DNA from: Chionis minor
Taxonomy: Eukaryota > Chordata > Aves > Charadriiformes > Chionididae
Reading direction: 5' to 3'
DNA length: 64,000 nucleotides
Assembly (NCBI GenBank): GCA_013398295.1
Contig: VZSF01004794.1
Coordinates: 62,001 to 126,000 of the forward strand
Each line of letters starts with the position of its first letter. Position 1 is the stretch's first letter. Under the pieces are notes generated by a model. The model was not told the DNA's origin. It was given only the letters and a program-made list of their open reading frames with translations, and searched no databases. Below are positions 1 through 13,500 of the stretch, one piece after another. The position numbers and the translations under genes were made by a program.

Positions 1-1564
1 TTGGCACTATTCTACTTCATCAGTGTTAATCATATTTTCTTTCAGCTTATCTTCAAAGATTTCATCTGTCTTATACATTCAGTACTTCTGGTTTCAAAGT
101 CATTTTTTTATTTTCTTATCTTTTTTTAAGTTCTTCGTTGTTGGTTATTTAATTTTTTTAACATTGTTAAACAGTATTTTAGAAGGCATCTCCCAAAAGA
201 AATCTAATCCATATAATATAAAGTTCACCTTCACAGCATATTAGATCACCCTATACTTTTTGTTACAGAACATAAAAATAAGGGCAAAATAGTTAAATTG
301 TATTTCAATCATGGATTCCTGCTACAGAGTCAAAAAAGTCCATCATCATTACCAGAAGCACAGTTAGCAAAGCAATGAGGAATTCAGAAAAGTAATTTTT
401 AGAGGATGCATTTTTTGAAGTACCATACAACAGCCAGTAGAGTGCAGAACAATTTTGGTCTCATCCAAGATTCTGTGGGACTTTAACTGCCTTTAATTTT
501 ATGATGTGATGCATGATAGTCAGAAATAAAGTACACAGAAATTCTTAAATGTCAATGTATACAGCACTTTGTAAACAAGAAACACAGCCAGGAAGCCTGA
601 TTTGTTTCTGGAAACAATCCCCAGGCTTAAAATACTGAAAAGGGAGAGCTGCCATCTTCTGTCTGAATTGCAATCGCTACAAAGAAGGCGTATTTATTTG
701 TAAGTAAGACCTCATTGAATTCCAGATTTAAAGGTGCCTAGTCCTTATGCAATATGTGCAAATGAGATATAGGGACAAAGGAATATTTTCTTCACATTAG
801 AAAATAACAAATGAACCGCATATGTCTAGAAGTTACACATATACACACAAACAAAGCAACAGTATTTGATGGCTGATATTTCAAACAATAATTTGGCATG
901 AGTTTATCAGAAATAAGTATTTGAAATAGATACCATCTATACTTGCCACAGCTGCCCCAAGACATCCTGCTTTTCAGGAAAATACTTTTAATTCAGGAGT
1001 TATGTACAGATGTTATAATAAGTGTAGGGTTCAAATTAAAACGTTTAAAATTAAGATCTCAGCAGAACTGAAATTCATAAATCAAGGAGAAAGCTATGCT
1101 TGTAGAAGTGTTTTGAACTGAACCAAAGAAGCATTGTTATTTTCATCAATGTTGTATATCTTTTTTTATAAGTATTAATAAATAATTACATACTAATAAC
1201 CCATTAGCTAGAGGGAAGTAGGTGTCTCACCCTAGGCCTGATGTACAAATGCCCTGTCCATTCACAGCTAGAAGACCTAACTCTTTTTTGTGTGCAGTAG
1301 GTACAGAATGTGTTTAGTCTGGGCTCCTCATCAGTCAGTGAAGAAAGACACCCCTCCAGGAAAAGATTCAGCCTATCTAAGATATAAACACTCCAAAATA
1401 TTTTAAAGAGCTCACCAATCTCAACTGATTGCAGAAATCCCAAAAGAGGATGACATTTTGCACCCAGAGACATAACATAAAAGGGACTAATTCAGCCATG
1501 AGGCTTTTAATCCTCAAGAACCTACTTCAAGCCGTGTACAGACCAAGCATACACTCATGTTGAA
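1..1564. other. Unique AT-rich non-coding DNA
   Basis: No gene, RNA gene or recognisable repeat. A minus-strand frame of 89 codons at 1204-1473 lies in slightly less AT-rich sequence. Its translation has no domain, signal peptide or composition that I recognise, and no splice-site arrangement suggests an exon. It could be the relic of an unfamiliar repeat. I treat the stretch as unique sequence. Confidence 0.6.
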
Positions 1565-1945
1565 CCATAGAATCATAGAATATTTTAAGTTGGGAAGGAC
1601 CATTATGATCATAGGTTCCAACTGTTAACCTAACACTTTCAAGTCCACCAGTAAACCATGTCCCTAAGCACTACATCTATGTTTCTCTTCAATACCTCCA
1701 GGGATGGTGACTCAGCCACATCTGGACAGCCTGTTCTGATGCTTGACAACCCTTTCAGTGAAAAAAATTTTCCTAATATCCAATCTAAACCTCTTTTGGT
1801 GCAACTTCAGGCTGTTTCGTCTTGTCCTATCACTTGTTACTTGGGAGAAGAGACTGACACCCACTTGTAGTGAGGGGCCCAAACCAGAACACAGTATTCA
1901 AGGTGGGGCCTCACCAGTGCTGAATACAGAGCAATGTCAAAAACT
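1565..1945 (-). mobile_element. CR1 LINE, 5'-truncated and internally deleted
   Basis: The left edge reads ATAGAATCATAGAAT, the reverse complement of the CR1 3' end, so the element lies on the minus strand. Read on that strand, the far end encodes [19 protein letters not shown], the conserved peptide near the CR1 pol C-terminus. Directly after CACTACAAG, near 1865, it jumps to the sequence that normally lies just before the final C-terminal block (CTTCTCCCAAG). Compared with the CR1 at 22565-23070, which still has the piece between these points, about 177 bp are missing. The 5' boundary near 1945 is approximate, because similarity to CR1 fades there. The copy is non-functional. Calling it CR1 rests on recognition of the family's 3' end and peptide, not on a database search. 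Confidence 0.93.
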
Positions 1946-2840
1946 GAACCGAGTGCTGCAGCAAACCTCACAGACTGCAAAAAACAAGAAACAGATTTGT
2001 GTAATAATAGGTAGTTTACAAAGCATAAATTAAACTCGTAATTGTTCTGGAGATAAAAACCTAAAATTTGCTCTTGCTTCAGTAGAGAGGGAGGGGCCAT
2101 GTTCATCCATTCATTTGTACAACACTGGGCACACTGGTCTTCCAAGCCAATAACAGGGTTTCAGTACTGCTGACATGCACATCTGATCTGGTTAGTAGAA
2201 GGTGTGAGGTGGTATGGTAAATTTCAATTGTAAGATTCTTACAAATACTGAAAAAAAGTTCTTAAAAATACCAGAAATATATCATATGTAAGAGCTTAGA
2301 GAGTTCATTTCCCAAATGAATGAAACTCTTTCATCACTTTACTTCTGCATTATCTTTTCATATTGGAAAGGTAGCCACCTCTTCAGAAGCCACCATTTTG
2401 CTTTGGTTATATTACAATCTACTGCTTTGTCAACACAGCCATAAAGAAAGGAAAAATATTATAGTGGCCATAAGGAGTTGTGCTCAAAATTTATGGCACG
2501 GTTTTAGGAACATAATAACAATCGCTTTAGGTCAGGCCAAAAATCCATCTTGACCAGTATTCTGTCACTGACAGAGAGAGGCCTGTTGCATGTTGAGTGC
2601 TTGTCCAATGCTTAAGGACAGGGCTGACATACATGATACTGTCCCAGAATGTACACGTATCCTTTTCCCAGTGAATTGGCCCTCTCATGGAACTATCTGG
2701 TTTGTCTTATGTTGGCTCCTAAATAGTTCCTTGTACAAAGCTCCTAAGAAAAATCATAGAAAGGACTCACCTGGTTTATATTACTTCATTAACAAACACA
2801 TGTGACTTGAAATCTGATTTCAGGTCATAGCTTTCTTCCA

Positions 2841-2905
2841 CAAAGAAAAAACAACAAACAAACAAATAAACAAACAAAAACAACAACAACCAAAAAACCA
2901 CAAAC
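2841..2905 (+). repeat. A/C-rich simple repeat (CAAA/CAA)
   Basis: The tract is made of CAAA and CAA units with few interruptions. No retroposon body or target-site duplication is visible beside it, so it is best read as an ordinary microsatellite. Confidence 0.85.
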
Positions 2906-4254
2906 ACTATGAATATTATTTATTTGTGAGCATGATAATATCACAAGCATAAACTTATACAAGTAGTTCTGAAAGGGAGTTAATATTATCTAAGTCTGAT
3001 TTACCATTCAAAACATTTTGTTTTCAACATTATTTCAGCATTTTCTTTTATTAACCAAAATTCTTACTGGAAAACAAAGACCACACAGTCCATTTTATAT
3101 TGCCTACATCTACCACTAAAAGCAATAGAAAAGGTAGATCAGGGACAATAATGACAGAACATGATTTAAAGTAGTACTATGTTTTGCTCACTGATTTGTA
3201 GGATCTTAGTCGTTATTCAGACAAATAGTAGGTACCTCCAAAAATGTCTGTAAGTCCCCAGAGTTTCATCTATTTTGTAAAGAAATGGTGTGTAGCAAAC
3301 AGTTCCTAGCATTTCATTTGTAGATCTTTGGTTAAAATCTTTTAGATAGGAATCTGGCAGTGCAAGATGTTGATCTTGATATTAATATTCAGAACCATTT
3401 TAGGAATCTATGTCCAAAACCTTGATTCAAAACATTCCATCATAAAAATGTGAGACTCAATAGTCATGTACAGGCCTATAAGTGGTCAAATCTTTGTCAG
3501 TTATGTACCATTTTGTCACCTTTAATCCATCTAACAAAAGTGCATGCCAGAGGCATCAAAAAAGAAAGGAAGGGGTTTTCTACTGTTCTAGATATATGAA
3601 GTGTCTCTTCTTTTAAGAGAGCAACACTAGTCCCTGTGCAAAGATGAGGCATTTTCCCATCTCTCTCACCTCCACAGCCCAATTCAGCAAGTATTATCCA
3701 AGACAAGCTTATTGATAGGACTTCCTGCATAACAACAGAGGATAAAACCTTCTGTTACAACGGGGCAGTGACAATAAGATGCATTCAAAGTGTAGAAAAC
3801 ATATATTTTGTTGTTTCTCACTGTCCAGAAGAATACATTTTGAGACATTCGAGGTTTTGTTTTAAGGGTAATTTTTTTTTCTTCCACCAGAAAATAATTC
3901 CCAATGAACAACATGTGTGTGCCAGAAGAAGCTAATGGCAATTTATGGATATTAATAGGGAGTTGGAGTAGGAAAATTATCACTTTTTACCCTACTCCCT
4001 AGCACAGATATCGCGGACAGAATAGTTATAATCTTTACTACCTAAAACCCTCTTACCCAAAACTTCTGAAACTTTCAAATTTCAAACTAATTCAGGGAGC
4101 AAAATTTTCACAAGGTCATCTTATTCTGGAACAGCAATGGCTATCTGCCACTTAAAGCAGTTTGACAAGTACAAGCCATTACCAGAACAACTCTTGAGGC
4201 TGTAGAATGTTAGAGTAATGGATAAGTTTAATTACTTAGGTAACATGAAATAGA

Positions 4255-4266
4255 GGGGGGGGGGGG
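4255..4266 (+). repeat. G12 homopolymer
   Basis: Twelve consecutive G residues in an AT-rich setting. Long G runs are uncommon in such sequence, and they are prone to length variation and sequencing error. Confidence 0.9.
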
Positions 4267-4448
4267 CAGGGGAAGAACTTTATTGTGTGGAAGACAACTT
4301 CATAACACACAGAATACAAACTCAAGCTTGAAAGGATGACCTCTTCCATCTGCAGTTCAGTGACAGCGTGGAATGGTTTCAGAATGGAGAAAAATAAAAC
4401 TTGGGTCGAATAAACTTCTGCTTTATACTGGGCAAGATTCATGTCCAT

Positions 4449-4486
4449 TGAAAGAAAGAAAAAAAAAAAGAAAAGGAAAAAAAAAG
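4449..4486 (+). repeat. A-rich purine tract
   Basis: An almost pure A/G tract made of GAAA units and A runs. Simple repeat with no sign of function. Confidence 0.8.
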
Positions 4487-7400
4487 AGTTATTTAAAGGA
4501 CAATTACAAAATTAGCAGATTTGATATGAATGAAACGATGATGAAATGAAAGATAAGAATCTGTTATTGCTCTAACAAAGGAACAACTCAAATGAAACGG
4601 GTATTTACCTCATGGGGAAAAAAAGAACAAAGCAAACCACTGACAATTGTTAAAATGACTGCTGAAGGGTTGCAGAAGCTCGACCCTGCCCAAATTAGTC
4701 AGTAAAAAAAAAAATCCTATGGAAGCTAAATCCCATATAAAAAGGAAGCAATGATACAGAATGTGAGGAGCTGAGGGGAGTATAGCAGCTGTAGGATGCC
4801 GCAGATACGGTATTATAAAGGAAGTGTCATACTTGCATTTTAATACAGTATTTCTAATGTTCGAAGTCATGACATAATCAGAACTGCTAGAAAATGCCAG
4901 TTATGTTTCACAGAGGCTCACAGCAAGACTTCAGGTATCGACAATGCCCAAGACTAATTGTGTTGTATGACCATGCCCTGAGAGTGAATCAGGCTGGGAG
5001 CCATTGAAGCATCCTAGCACATCCATCTCCCTCCCCACCTATTTTTTTGTACAAAAGAAATTTGGGATTGCAGAACAAAAGGGAATTACATCACAATTTC
5101 ACAAATTTTCAGGTCTGGATTTTTAGGGGACCAGGACTCTGGAGACTCTGTTGATAAGATAAATTTACATGTAGCGTAGAAACAACAGATCTCTGTAAGA
5201 CCACTTGGTCTCTGATGGAGCAGTTAAAAGTTGTGTTAAAACTAACATTCGTGGAAAGAGAGATGAAAACAGAAAGGTTTAAAAAGTAATGATTCATTTT
5301 GTGTCTGCAAGCCATGGTTATCTTTGGAAAGACAGAGGAAACTTGCTGATAACAGCTGGTCTTGAAGCATTTAATGTTTGTAGTATTTTGCAGTTAACTC
5401 AGGTAGATGAGGCTCAGGCAGAGGAGGCTAACTGCAGAGATATAATACAGAGATTTGAGAAGTGTTGCTCATTACATAAAAATGAACCACATCAGCAACG
5501 CATTTCTAAGCAGAGTGCACAAAAAAAATGAAAACATAGAAGTGCTCATGTGTGAAGAGCTAATGTAGCAATTCAGGGACAAACTGAATCCTTGATAATA
5601 TCAGATCATGATTGGAATCTGGAACAACACAGCCTAAAGGAGAAATTAATGTAAGACTCAGATTTAATTCTTGACCAGCAATTAGAATTTGTCTAGCATA
5701 GAGTGTTACACAGACCAGACAAACCCATGGACTGCAGACAGTCCTCTGAGACTTGCGGACATGATAGAAAATCCAGAATACATCAAGAAAGGACACCTGA
5801 GGCAGAAAAGCATCCAAAGGTCAAAGTAAGAATCTATTGAAACCAGAACACGATGCTTCACATGCTGTGGTAAACAGCTGGAGTCAGCTGAAACAACTGA
5901 GCCCCAGGATATGACAAAACCAGAACTAATAGACTTACTGCCATCTGACAGCAGTCAACTTTATTTCTCACAGGAAACACTGTCCCCACTCCATATAGTC
6001 CCAGGACTGCATGCAGGGCATCTCTAAGATTAAATCACACATTCCTATTTAGTTGTAATTAGCATCTGGGTCATACAGATTTCAAATTTTGCATTACACT
6101 ACATCACATGTTAACTACTGGGCTACTGTTGTTAAGTTTGGCTACAGAGGAAAGAGGAGAACATGTCTGTAAGAAGCCCTGATGCAAGCTATTTAAAACT
6201 AGATGTTAATATAATCTCAATGTATAAAAGGCTAAGCAGAGACAATTTATTCACTGAAGGATCCCAGATTTAACTGCCTTACTCTCAAGTAAGTAATGCT
6301 CAATCCACATCCTGTTTAGTTAATCTGTAACTAAAGATAGATGCAGATAGCTAGACTAAACTAGTACTCACAGTCCAAGGAAAATCCTGTCTTTAAAATA
6401 TTTTTTCAGACATCTTCCCTTGTTTCTCAGACCTGCATTTTGTGGTTAAGCTAAGGTCTATGAAGGAAGGTGGAACACGGGCACATACTGAGAGATAAGA
6501 AGGCTACAGATTGAGCGTATCTTTCTCACAGATACCAGCATCTGACAGTAAGGGATACTTACATGTGCAGAACTAGACAGAGACCAGATAAGTTGTGAAA
6601 GATAGGCACTGACAAAAAATCGTTTAGATAGTCCAGGAGGACTGCGTCCATACCTCATTTCAAAAAATGAACACTTTTCTTAAGAAATAATTTGATGAAG
6701 AATATCTTTGATAGTCAAAAAGGCTGTAGCTTCAGAGCTTGCTTTTTTTTTTCCCAGCTCACTTCTCTAAGTAGGCTCTAAAAGACATAGTCAAAAAATA
6801 TCTTTGAAAATGAAATGGGTACCTGAGTAAACTTAAACTTAGAAGTTTTAAAGGCCTTCATTCAAGCCTGTATGTTTTCTTGAAGCTGGAGATCTGTCAA
6901 CTTTTATATGGTACAGTGAGGAATATCATGTAGCATAATGATGCATTCTCAAAAAAAAGGTTAAAACAGATCCAGCATGAAGCCTCATACAAGACACGCA
7001 CAGTGTTATGAGTATTCTTAAACTATATAAACTCATATAGTCAATCTGTTTGTCTCTCGTATTATTGATATACTTTGATATACATTCACTGTGGCTTACT
7101 GTGATGCCAAATTCATTTTTCAAGTCTATTGTTTCAGTGAAATATTTTGAGCAAGAAGCAGCATTTAAAAATATGACTGCTCTGCCTAGATGCTAATTCA
7201 TTTCTACAAAAAAGAGAAAGTCATTATAAGAAGACAAGACCATATATGAAAAGTAAATATATCATCATGGTTATACATATCAAATATACGATGTATGAGG
7301 GAACTATATTCTCTATGCAAAAGTGACATTCTGCTTTGTATTTTCAAAACGAGTACATTTTTATCTTTCATTTTGGATGGCTTTTATCATATTCACACTT

Positions 7401-10313
7401 TTCTACTTTGCTCAGAAATAATGAACGACTTCAAAAGGTTATATTTTTAGTTGAAAAGACTTTCAACTGAATTTTAATTTTTTTTAAAAAAAAAGAAATA
7501 AAAAACTAGAGAAAAGGGGAAAGTTACAACACAGCATCTCCTCGTGCCTCCAGTGAATGCTTGTTTTCAAGTATGGTGTAAATGGCACAAAAGTATACAA
7601 GATCAGTTTTGGTATCTGTGAAAAATGTACAGAAATATAGTTAATACCACATAGTAGAAAAAGAACCAGTAACAGCTAGATTTGTCAGCTAGCACAAAGA
7701 AGCAAAATAACACTTACTAGCTGTCTCAGTAGAGCAGATAGTGTGTGTCAAATGCTAAGAAGCAGTCTTCTCCATAAGCGATTTTCAGACAGTTGAGTCC
7801 ACTATGCTAAAGCCGGTATAGTTGCTTTTAGTTTTGTTCCCATTATTGAAACAGACCATTTTTACACTGCCTTGGTCTCTCTCATAAATTATTCCTACAA
7901 ACACTTAAATGTGAGTAACTTTACGTGAGTCATTCTTTTCGTAAAGCTCTATGTGTTCGTACATAATTATTTGCAAGATCAGACCACTGAACTGTGTGTA
8001 GAGCACAGCAAACATTATCCTCCACTCAAAGACAGAAACTGAGCATACCACAGAGAGCTAGAATAGCTTGTCATTTGTAAAGAATAATGCCTCAAATCCA
8101 TATACAATATGATGAAAATCCTCTTAATATTACTAAGCACAGTATGTCTGCTTACACACTTCCATATATATTTGAAGTACTATGTATACAAAGCCCCTGA
8201 ATGCCTTATAGCTCCTAAGTAGCATAATCCTGATCATAAGATTGATCATTTGCAGAACACTAGTGTTGGAAGTCGGCGTGCCTTACAGTGAATCATTCAT
8301 GGCCAATTCAAGATATGAAATGACAGTGGTTAAAAATTAAGCAGTTAATAATCAAAAACTGCCTGAAATACTATTTTGAATTGAACACTTGTATGCTATT
8401 CACTCATTTTAAAACACCTGGCACTAAGAAAAAAATAATTTTTCAAATAGTTGAACTTTTGCCAGAAACAAGGCTTGCCTCGTTTCTCAAATGTTCTGCT
8501 GATTTATGGATTCTTTTAATACCAGGATTTTTTCTTCTGTGGGCATATCATAATAGAAAATGGAAAGTTGACTAAAGCTCTGCAGAACCCTTGAAACAGG
8601 TCTGTCTAAAAGTAGGTTACTGTATAAAACAAATCGAGTAGAATTTTCATACTGTCTGAATCACGGACAAACAACCAGAAGGAAGACAGAACAGAGACAA
8701 ATTTGAATGAGGGACATGAACAAGGAAGAAAATTCTGTTCCTTGACCAAGAAGCCGAGATATCATTACAATAAAGATGACACTATAAGTCACAACAAGTA
8801 GACCGAAATTGCATGTAACTCCACAGATTTTCATATCGCATCTCCCATTGGGTTACAGAAACAACATTCTTGGGGTCAGAAGGATGTAATCAGGATGTGA
8901 TGTGGTCCACTGAGTTCAAGAAGAAAAATATTGTAGACCTGTTGCTGTAAATTGTAACTGACAATAAAAGCAGCAGACCTGTCCGAACGGGAGAAGAAAT
9001 TACCTATAAAAGGCTAGTAAAATGTCTGGAAAACACAGAACCACATTTTTTCAAAGTAAAGGAAATACAATGCAATATAGCCAATATGTCCTGCAAGAAT
9101 CTTCAGGAATGTGTTTTGAAACTCAAACCATTGCACTATTTGTCAATTAATTATTTAATAAGCAACAACTAACAATAAATGAACATAGAATATATAATAT
9201 TGAAGCTGTTTGTGAATTGTAGCTCTCTGGTGGCATTGTACTACCAAAATGTTTCCCATAACAGCAATCAGCTACATCATTTAGTGGCATTTCTAGACTG
9301 TGGCTTTCTAGATAAAAGCATTTGGGTTAAAATTCTCCTTTTGTACTGATGACCTGCACAAGCCTACACAAACCCTACACTTTGAGCACTTCATTAGTGC
9401 ATTGGCTTCAAGCAGAGCCACTCTGTCCTGAACTTCACCCCTGAAGTACTGAATTAAAACAAGAGATTCTTTGCAGTGTTTCCTTAAAATAAAAGTGTTA
9501 ATCCATTAGCCGTAGACATAAACTAATGATATCACCTGCCAGATAATTCTATACAACTTTTAATCACTGTTATAATTAGTGGATTTCTTTTGTCTACTGC
9601 ACAGCACAATTAGCACACACTGCAAAGGAAATACTGCACTTTCACTTGCAAGACATTTTTATACTTGATTAAAATTTTGTGTAATGTGGAAAAAATATAT
9701 CCTTTATATTCTACTTTCTATGTTAAGGTTAGTTTTTCAGTGGAGAAGATTGTTTTCTTTGTTTAAATAAATCCTTGATCAAAAGTGTTTATCTTGTGTT
9801 TTCATAAGAGAAGTATCATAGACTAAAGCAATGATTATATAAAGAGAGAGGCAAATTCAAGAAATAAACTCTGTGACAGCAGCATACTGATAGGCAGGCA
9901 GTTTAAAATACTGAGAAATGTTTTGACTCTGCATCTAAAGAGAGATATTTATATTTATGATAAATGTATACCTGATTCAGCCAGTGATATATTTCTCTCA
10001 GTTAAAAGGGGCTAAGCCCTTTGGTGAGGTGCACCTTCAGTTTGCAGATTTTAGGGTACGATTCAACTCTATATACAATGAGTGAATCCATTCGTTTCTC
10101 CCAAGATAAAAAAAAATTCTCCTGCACAATGTGAAGCAGAATTACTGGAACTGTTTGTAATAGCATAGAGGTCTGTCTTATTGTTTATTTGGCTCATGAC
10201 CTTCTAGCTATGGCTGAAGTAAAAAATGCCAGAAGAGGTAGTGGTTTTAAGTCAACAAATGTAGCTATTCCAAAATATCACTCATTTCACAATACACTGA
10301 GAGATATTAGAAG

Positions 10314-10315
<2 letters not shown>

Positions 10316-10353
<38 letters not shown>
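10316..10353 (+). repeat. A38 homopolymer
   Basis: Thirty-eight consecutive A residues. A poly-A this long can mark the tail of a retrotransposed RNA, but the sequence upstream shows no pseudogene, SINE or LINE body that I recognise. The bases just after the tract (GGTCAGGCTC) are not repeated within reach upstream. I therefore call it a mononucleotide microsatellite. Its exact length in the assembly is probably unreliable. Confidence 0.85.
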
Positions 10354-10355
<2 letters not shown>

Positions 10356-10484
10356 TCAGGCTCTTCTGCTTTCTATCAAGGGTTCAGTAGGTTCAGTAGA
10401 AGTGACATTCATTAAAGTTAGTAATTCTCAACAGTTTTGAGATTCACAATTCTGAAGAGATATAGTACAGAAGCCACTACTGTA

Positions 10485-10553
10485 CATACATATATATTGT
10501 ATTATAATATATTGTACTACATTTGTTGCATATGCATATATATATATATATAT
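10485..10553 (+). repeat. AT-rich region ending in an (AT)n microsatellite
   Basis: TATA-rich sequence leads into an uninterrupted AT dinucleotide run at 10536-10553. Simple repeat. Confidence 0.85.
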
Positions 10554-13500
10554 CTCTATCTTTGCTTTCTGTTTCCTAACTGAATAATGCTATTGCAGTA
10601 TTACAGACCTGAATGATTTTTCTGCTAGTGATAGTTGCTGTAAATGTGATTTTTTTTATAGTGGTGTTTTATCTAAACACGTGTGCATTTATATAGCCAC
10701 TTTATTTAAGTTACTCCTGGGGTAAGTATACAACATTAAAAAGAGTATTCAAAATGGAAGGGGGTTATCTATTCTTGTTAGGAAAAAGCAAGTGTGCTGC
10801 AGGTAATTTTTCTAACATTGATATATGCTACAGGCATTCTACTGGTTTAGAAGTAGAAAGCGTATCTCACTATTTAGCCAATGACCCAGCCAACCCTATT
10901 AGATATCCTGTAAAACTTTCCAAAACTTCTGTTAGAATTTCTGGTTATCATCTGTCCTGAAGCCAAAGGCACCTATGATTAAAGAAGACTTGTAGCTTTT
11001 ACCTAATTTAAAATAAAGGTAAAATCCCAAAATTGGTGACAGAAGCAGTCACTGTTCCAGCTGTTGAAAGGTAATTGGATTAGAATAATGAGCACATATT
11101 TCTGTTTGGTAATTACTGTACTTCCCTGAAAAGAGTATTGTGTAAAGGTAATTGTACTGGAGAGTTTCAAAGATGTGCTTTTATTTCCATGGGTACTGTG
11201 TTTTACAAAGTGCAGTGCTGATAATATCAGTTTAATTTATTTTAAGGGGATGAAGGTATATTTTATAACATTATATACGTTCCAACATCTGATCTATGAA
11301 GTGATACACTGGGATTTTTTAATGGAAAGGTAAAAAAAAGGATATACAAAGGTTCACTGCGACTATACCGTGTGGGTGACACTGGCCTAAATAAGCCATG
11401 GTCTCTGACTCAGGGACCCTACTGAGCCTTGCTTGTGAGTCTGGCATATGAGCAGCAGCATCCTCAGATGAGTGGCATTAGACTCTGGATTTGCAGCCTC
11501 AAGAATTACAATCTCACAGACAGCACCAGAGCTGTAAAGGCTTCTCTTCTACTACCTTCTACCATAACATCAAATAAGTAATGAAACGGTCTAAGTCAAC
11601 CTAACCAAGTGAAGCTTTGCAACCCTAGATAGGAAGATCTGTAGTCTAGATTTTGGATGCTCAGCTTTTGACCTGTGAGTGAAACGCAACACAAAATATG
11701 CTTATGCTCACGCTGAGGTTGGCCATGCACTACAGAGGCATTTACAGTCTGTGTATATATTAGGGGACTTGAGGGCTCTTCTGAATTCCCAGGTCTGGAT
11801 GTTCACCTGAACTGTTCCCAGTGCCCTGATGGCTTGAGACCCATGCAGACCCCCACCTCCAATATACTGCCCTTCACTGTCATAATGAGGACTTCTAATT
11901 TCCACAGGATACAAAAATGAGTGCAGAACAGAGTGTTGCAGCAAGATCTAAACAGGTGCATGATGTGGAGACTAAATATCCCATTGCCATGTATCCCAAC
12001 ACACTCCAGTAGCTAGGCTGAGACTAGCTGTAGTGTCCTTGCACTGTAGTAAGCTCTGTTGATTAAACCCCCATTGAGGCTATGAGCAAGCCGTCACTTT
12101 TAAAACAGGCATCAGGCTCTTTGGCATTATCTAAACCCAACAGCTTAGAAGTGCCAGGAGAAGAGAACAATTAAGCATTGCTGAAAATCACCTTTGGATA
12201 TTCTTTTGAGATGTGTCAAATTCAGATTGCCCCAATGTATGTACAAATCCAGGGACCATATTTTCTATGTGATATATTGAGGAGAATACATAAACTATAG
12301 CAAAAAGAGGAGATACTGTTCTCCCAGGTATAGCTTTAACTGTCCTTGTTGTGGCTTATTTCCTATTACGGAAGGTTGCTTTCTTAGTTGCTGTTGGATA
12401 TAAATGCGGGGAAAAGTTAAAAAAAAAATACACTGTGTTTTCAAACTTCTCACCAACCTGCTACTGATGTTGTAGTTACTTAGAAGTCTCAAAGTTTATA
12501 TCAGAATTGTAGCATCAAAGTCCAAGTCAACAAGCATACCATGCAATATGAAAAAAAATATATTAGAATAGGTAGAGAAAGAAGTACAAGAAGTTTACTT
12601 TGTTTTTACTTTCAGTGCACATCATTTCTTGCTTGGAACAGTTAACCTACCATGGTTAACAGCACTTACTAAGTATCTTCACAAATCCTGGTGATTTTGT
12701 GAGTTTTAGCACACATGATTTTCCACAGGAAATTTTTAATACCTTTTACTATTTATCTCTCTCTTTTTCTTTTTTTAATTAGAAAAGCCCTTTTCACCCC
12801 CTCAATGAACTGACATGAATTTCAAGTGACCAGTCGCACATCATAGATAGTATATGGTAATTATAGTTAGTAATCCAGAGAAATACAGGTATCTTGGTTC
12901 CATAGTGACATGATAGATTAGAAATTAGTATCTGTTTGGGTAAGTATAATGACCTGGATTCTCCTATAACTTTAGGCTTGCTACAGTTTAGGTATCTACA
13001 TCTTTTTCTTTTTATAGACAATGAGAGAAAAATGGTGGTTTAGGGTGTAATACAGCACACCCATTTTAGATGTCCACCTCAGGATAGTGCTTTGAACTAC
13101 TTCTTAGAATCGCTCATTTCTCTTGGGTGATTCACTGTATCTTGCACATTCCTGCATGTAATCAGCTGGATTTCACTCCCAGGTATTCCCCATGCAGTGT
13201 CTCCAAAGCAAAGCAGCCATAAACTCTAAAGTGGACATTCCCAGAATAATCACCTTTTTCCCAAGTATACAGTTTCTCCATAATTTTCTCAGCATCAGGG
13301 CAACAGCTAGGTGAAACAGATATGACTAGCCTATGACTAGACTAACAGCATTTTGTTCATCAGGGTTTGTAAGACTTTGTAACAACTTGTTTTGTTTTTT
13401 AGCCACACCAAACTTAGTCTCTCACTATGTATATTTACATGATACAACTGATAAACTGCCACAGAAGAACGTCAAGAATTATGGTCCACAGGAGGGGACC

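Larger units (their letters stand above)
1946..10315. other. Unique AT-rich non-coding DNA with simple repeats
   Basis: More than 8 kb without a supportable gene. It holds the small low-complexity tracts listed separately (2841-2905, 4255-4266, 4449-4486). A short perfect inverted repeat (8-bp arms, AGTTGAAA/TTTCAACT, 4-nt loop) lies at 7449-7468. The open frames found here on either strand are all under about 100 codons and show no recognisable domain. Confidence 0.6.

Noticed and set aside
1204..1473. 89-codon minus-strand frame in slightly less AT-rich sequence
   Set aside because: It looked more protein-like than most, but I recognise no family, and no exon boundaries support it.
10316..10353. 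A38 as the tail of a processed pseudogene or SINE
   Set aside because: No recognisable parent sequence upstream and no flanking direct repeat.
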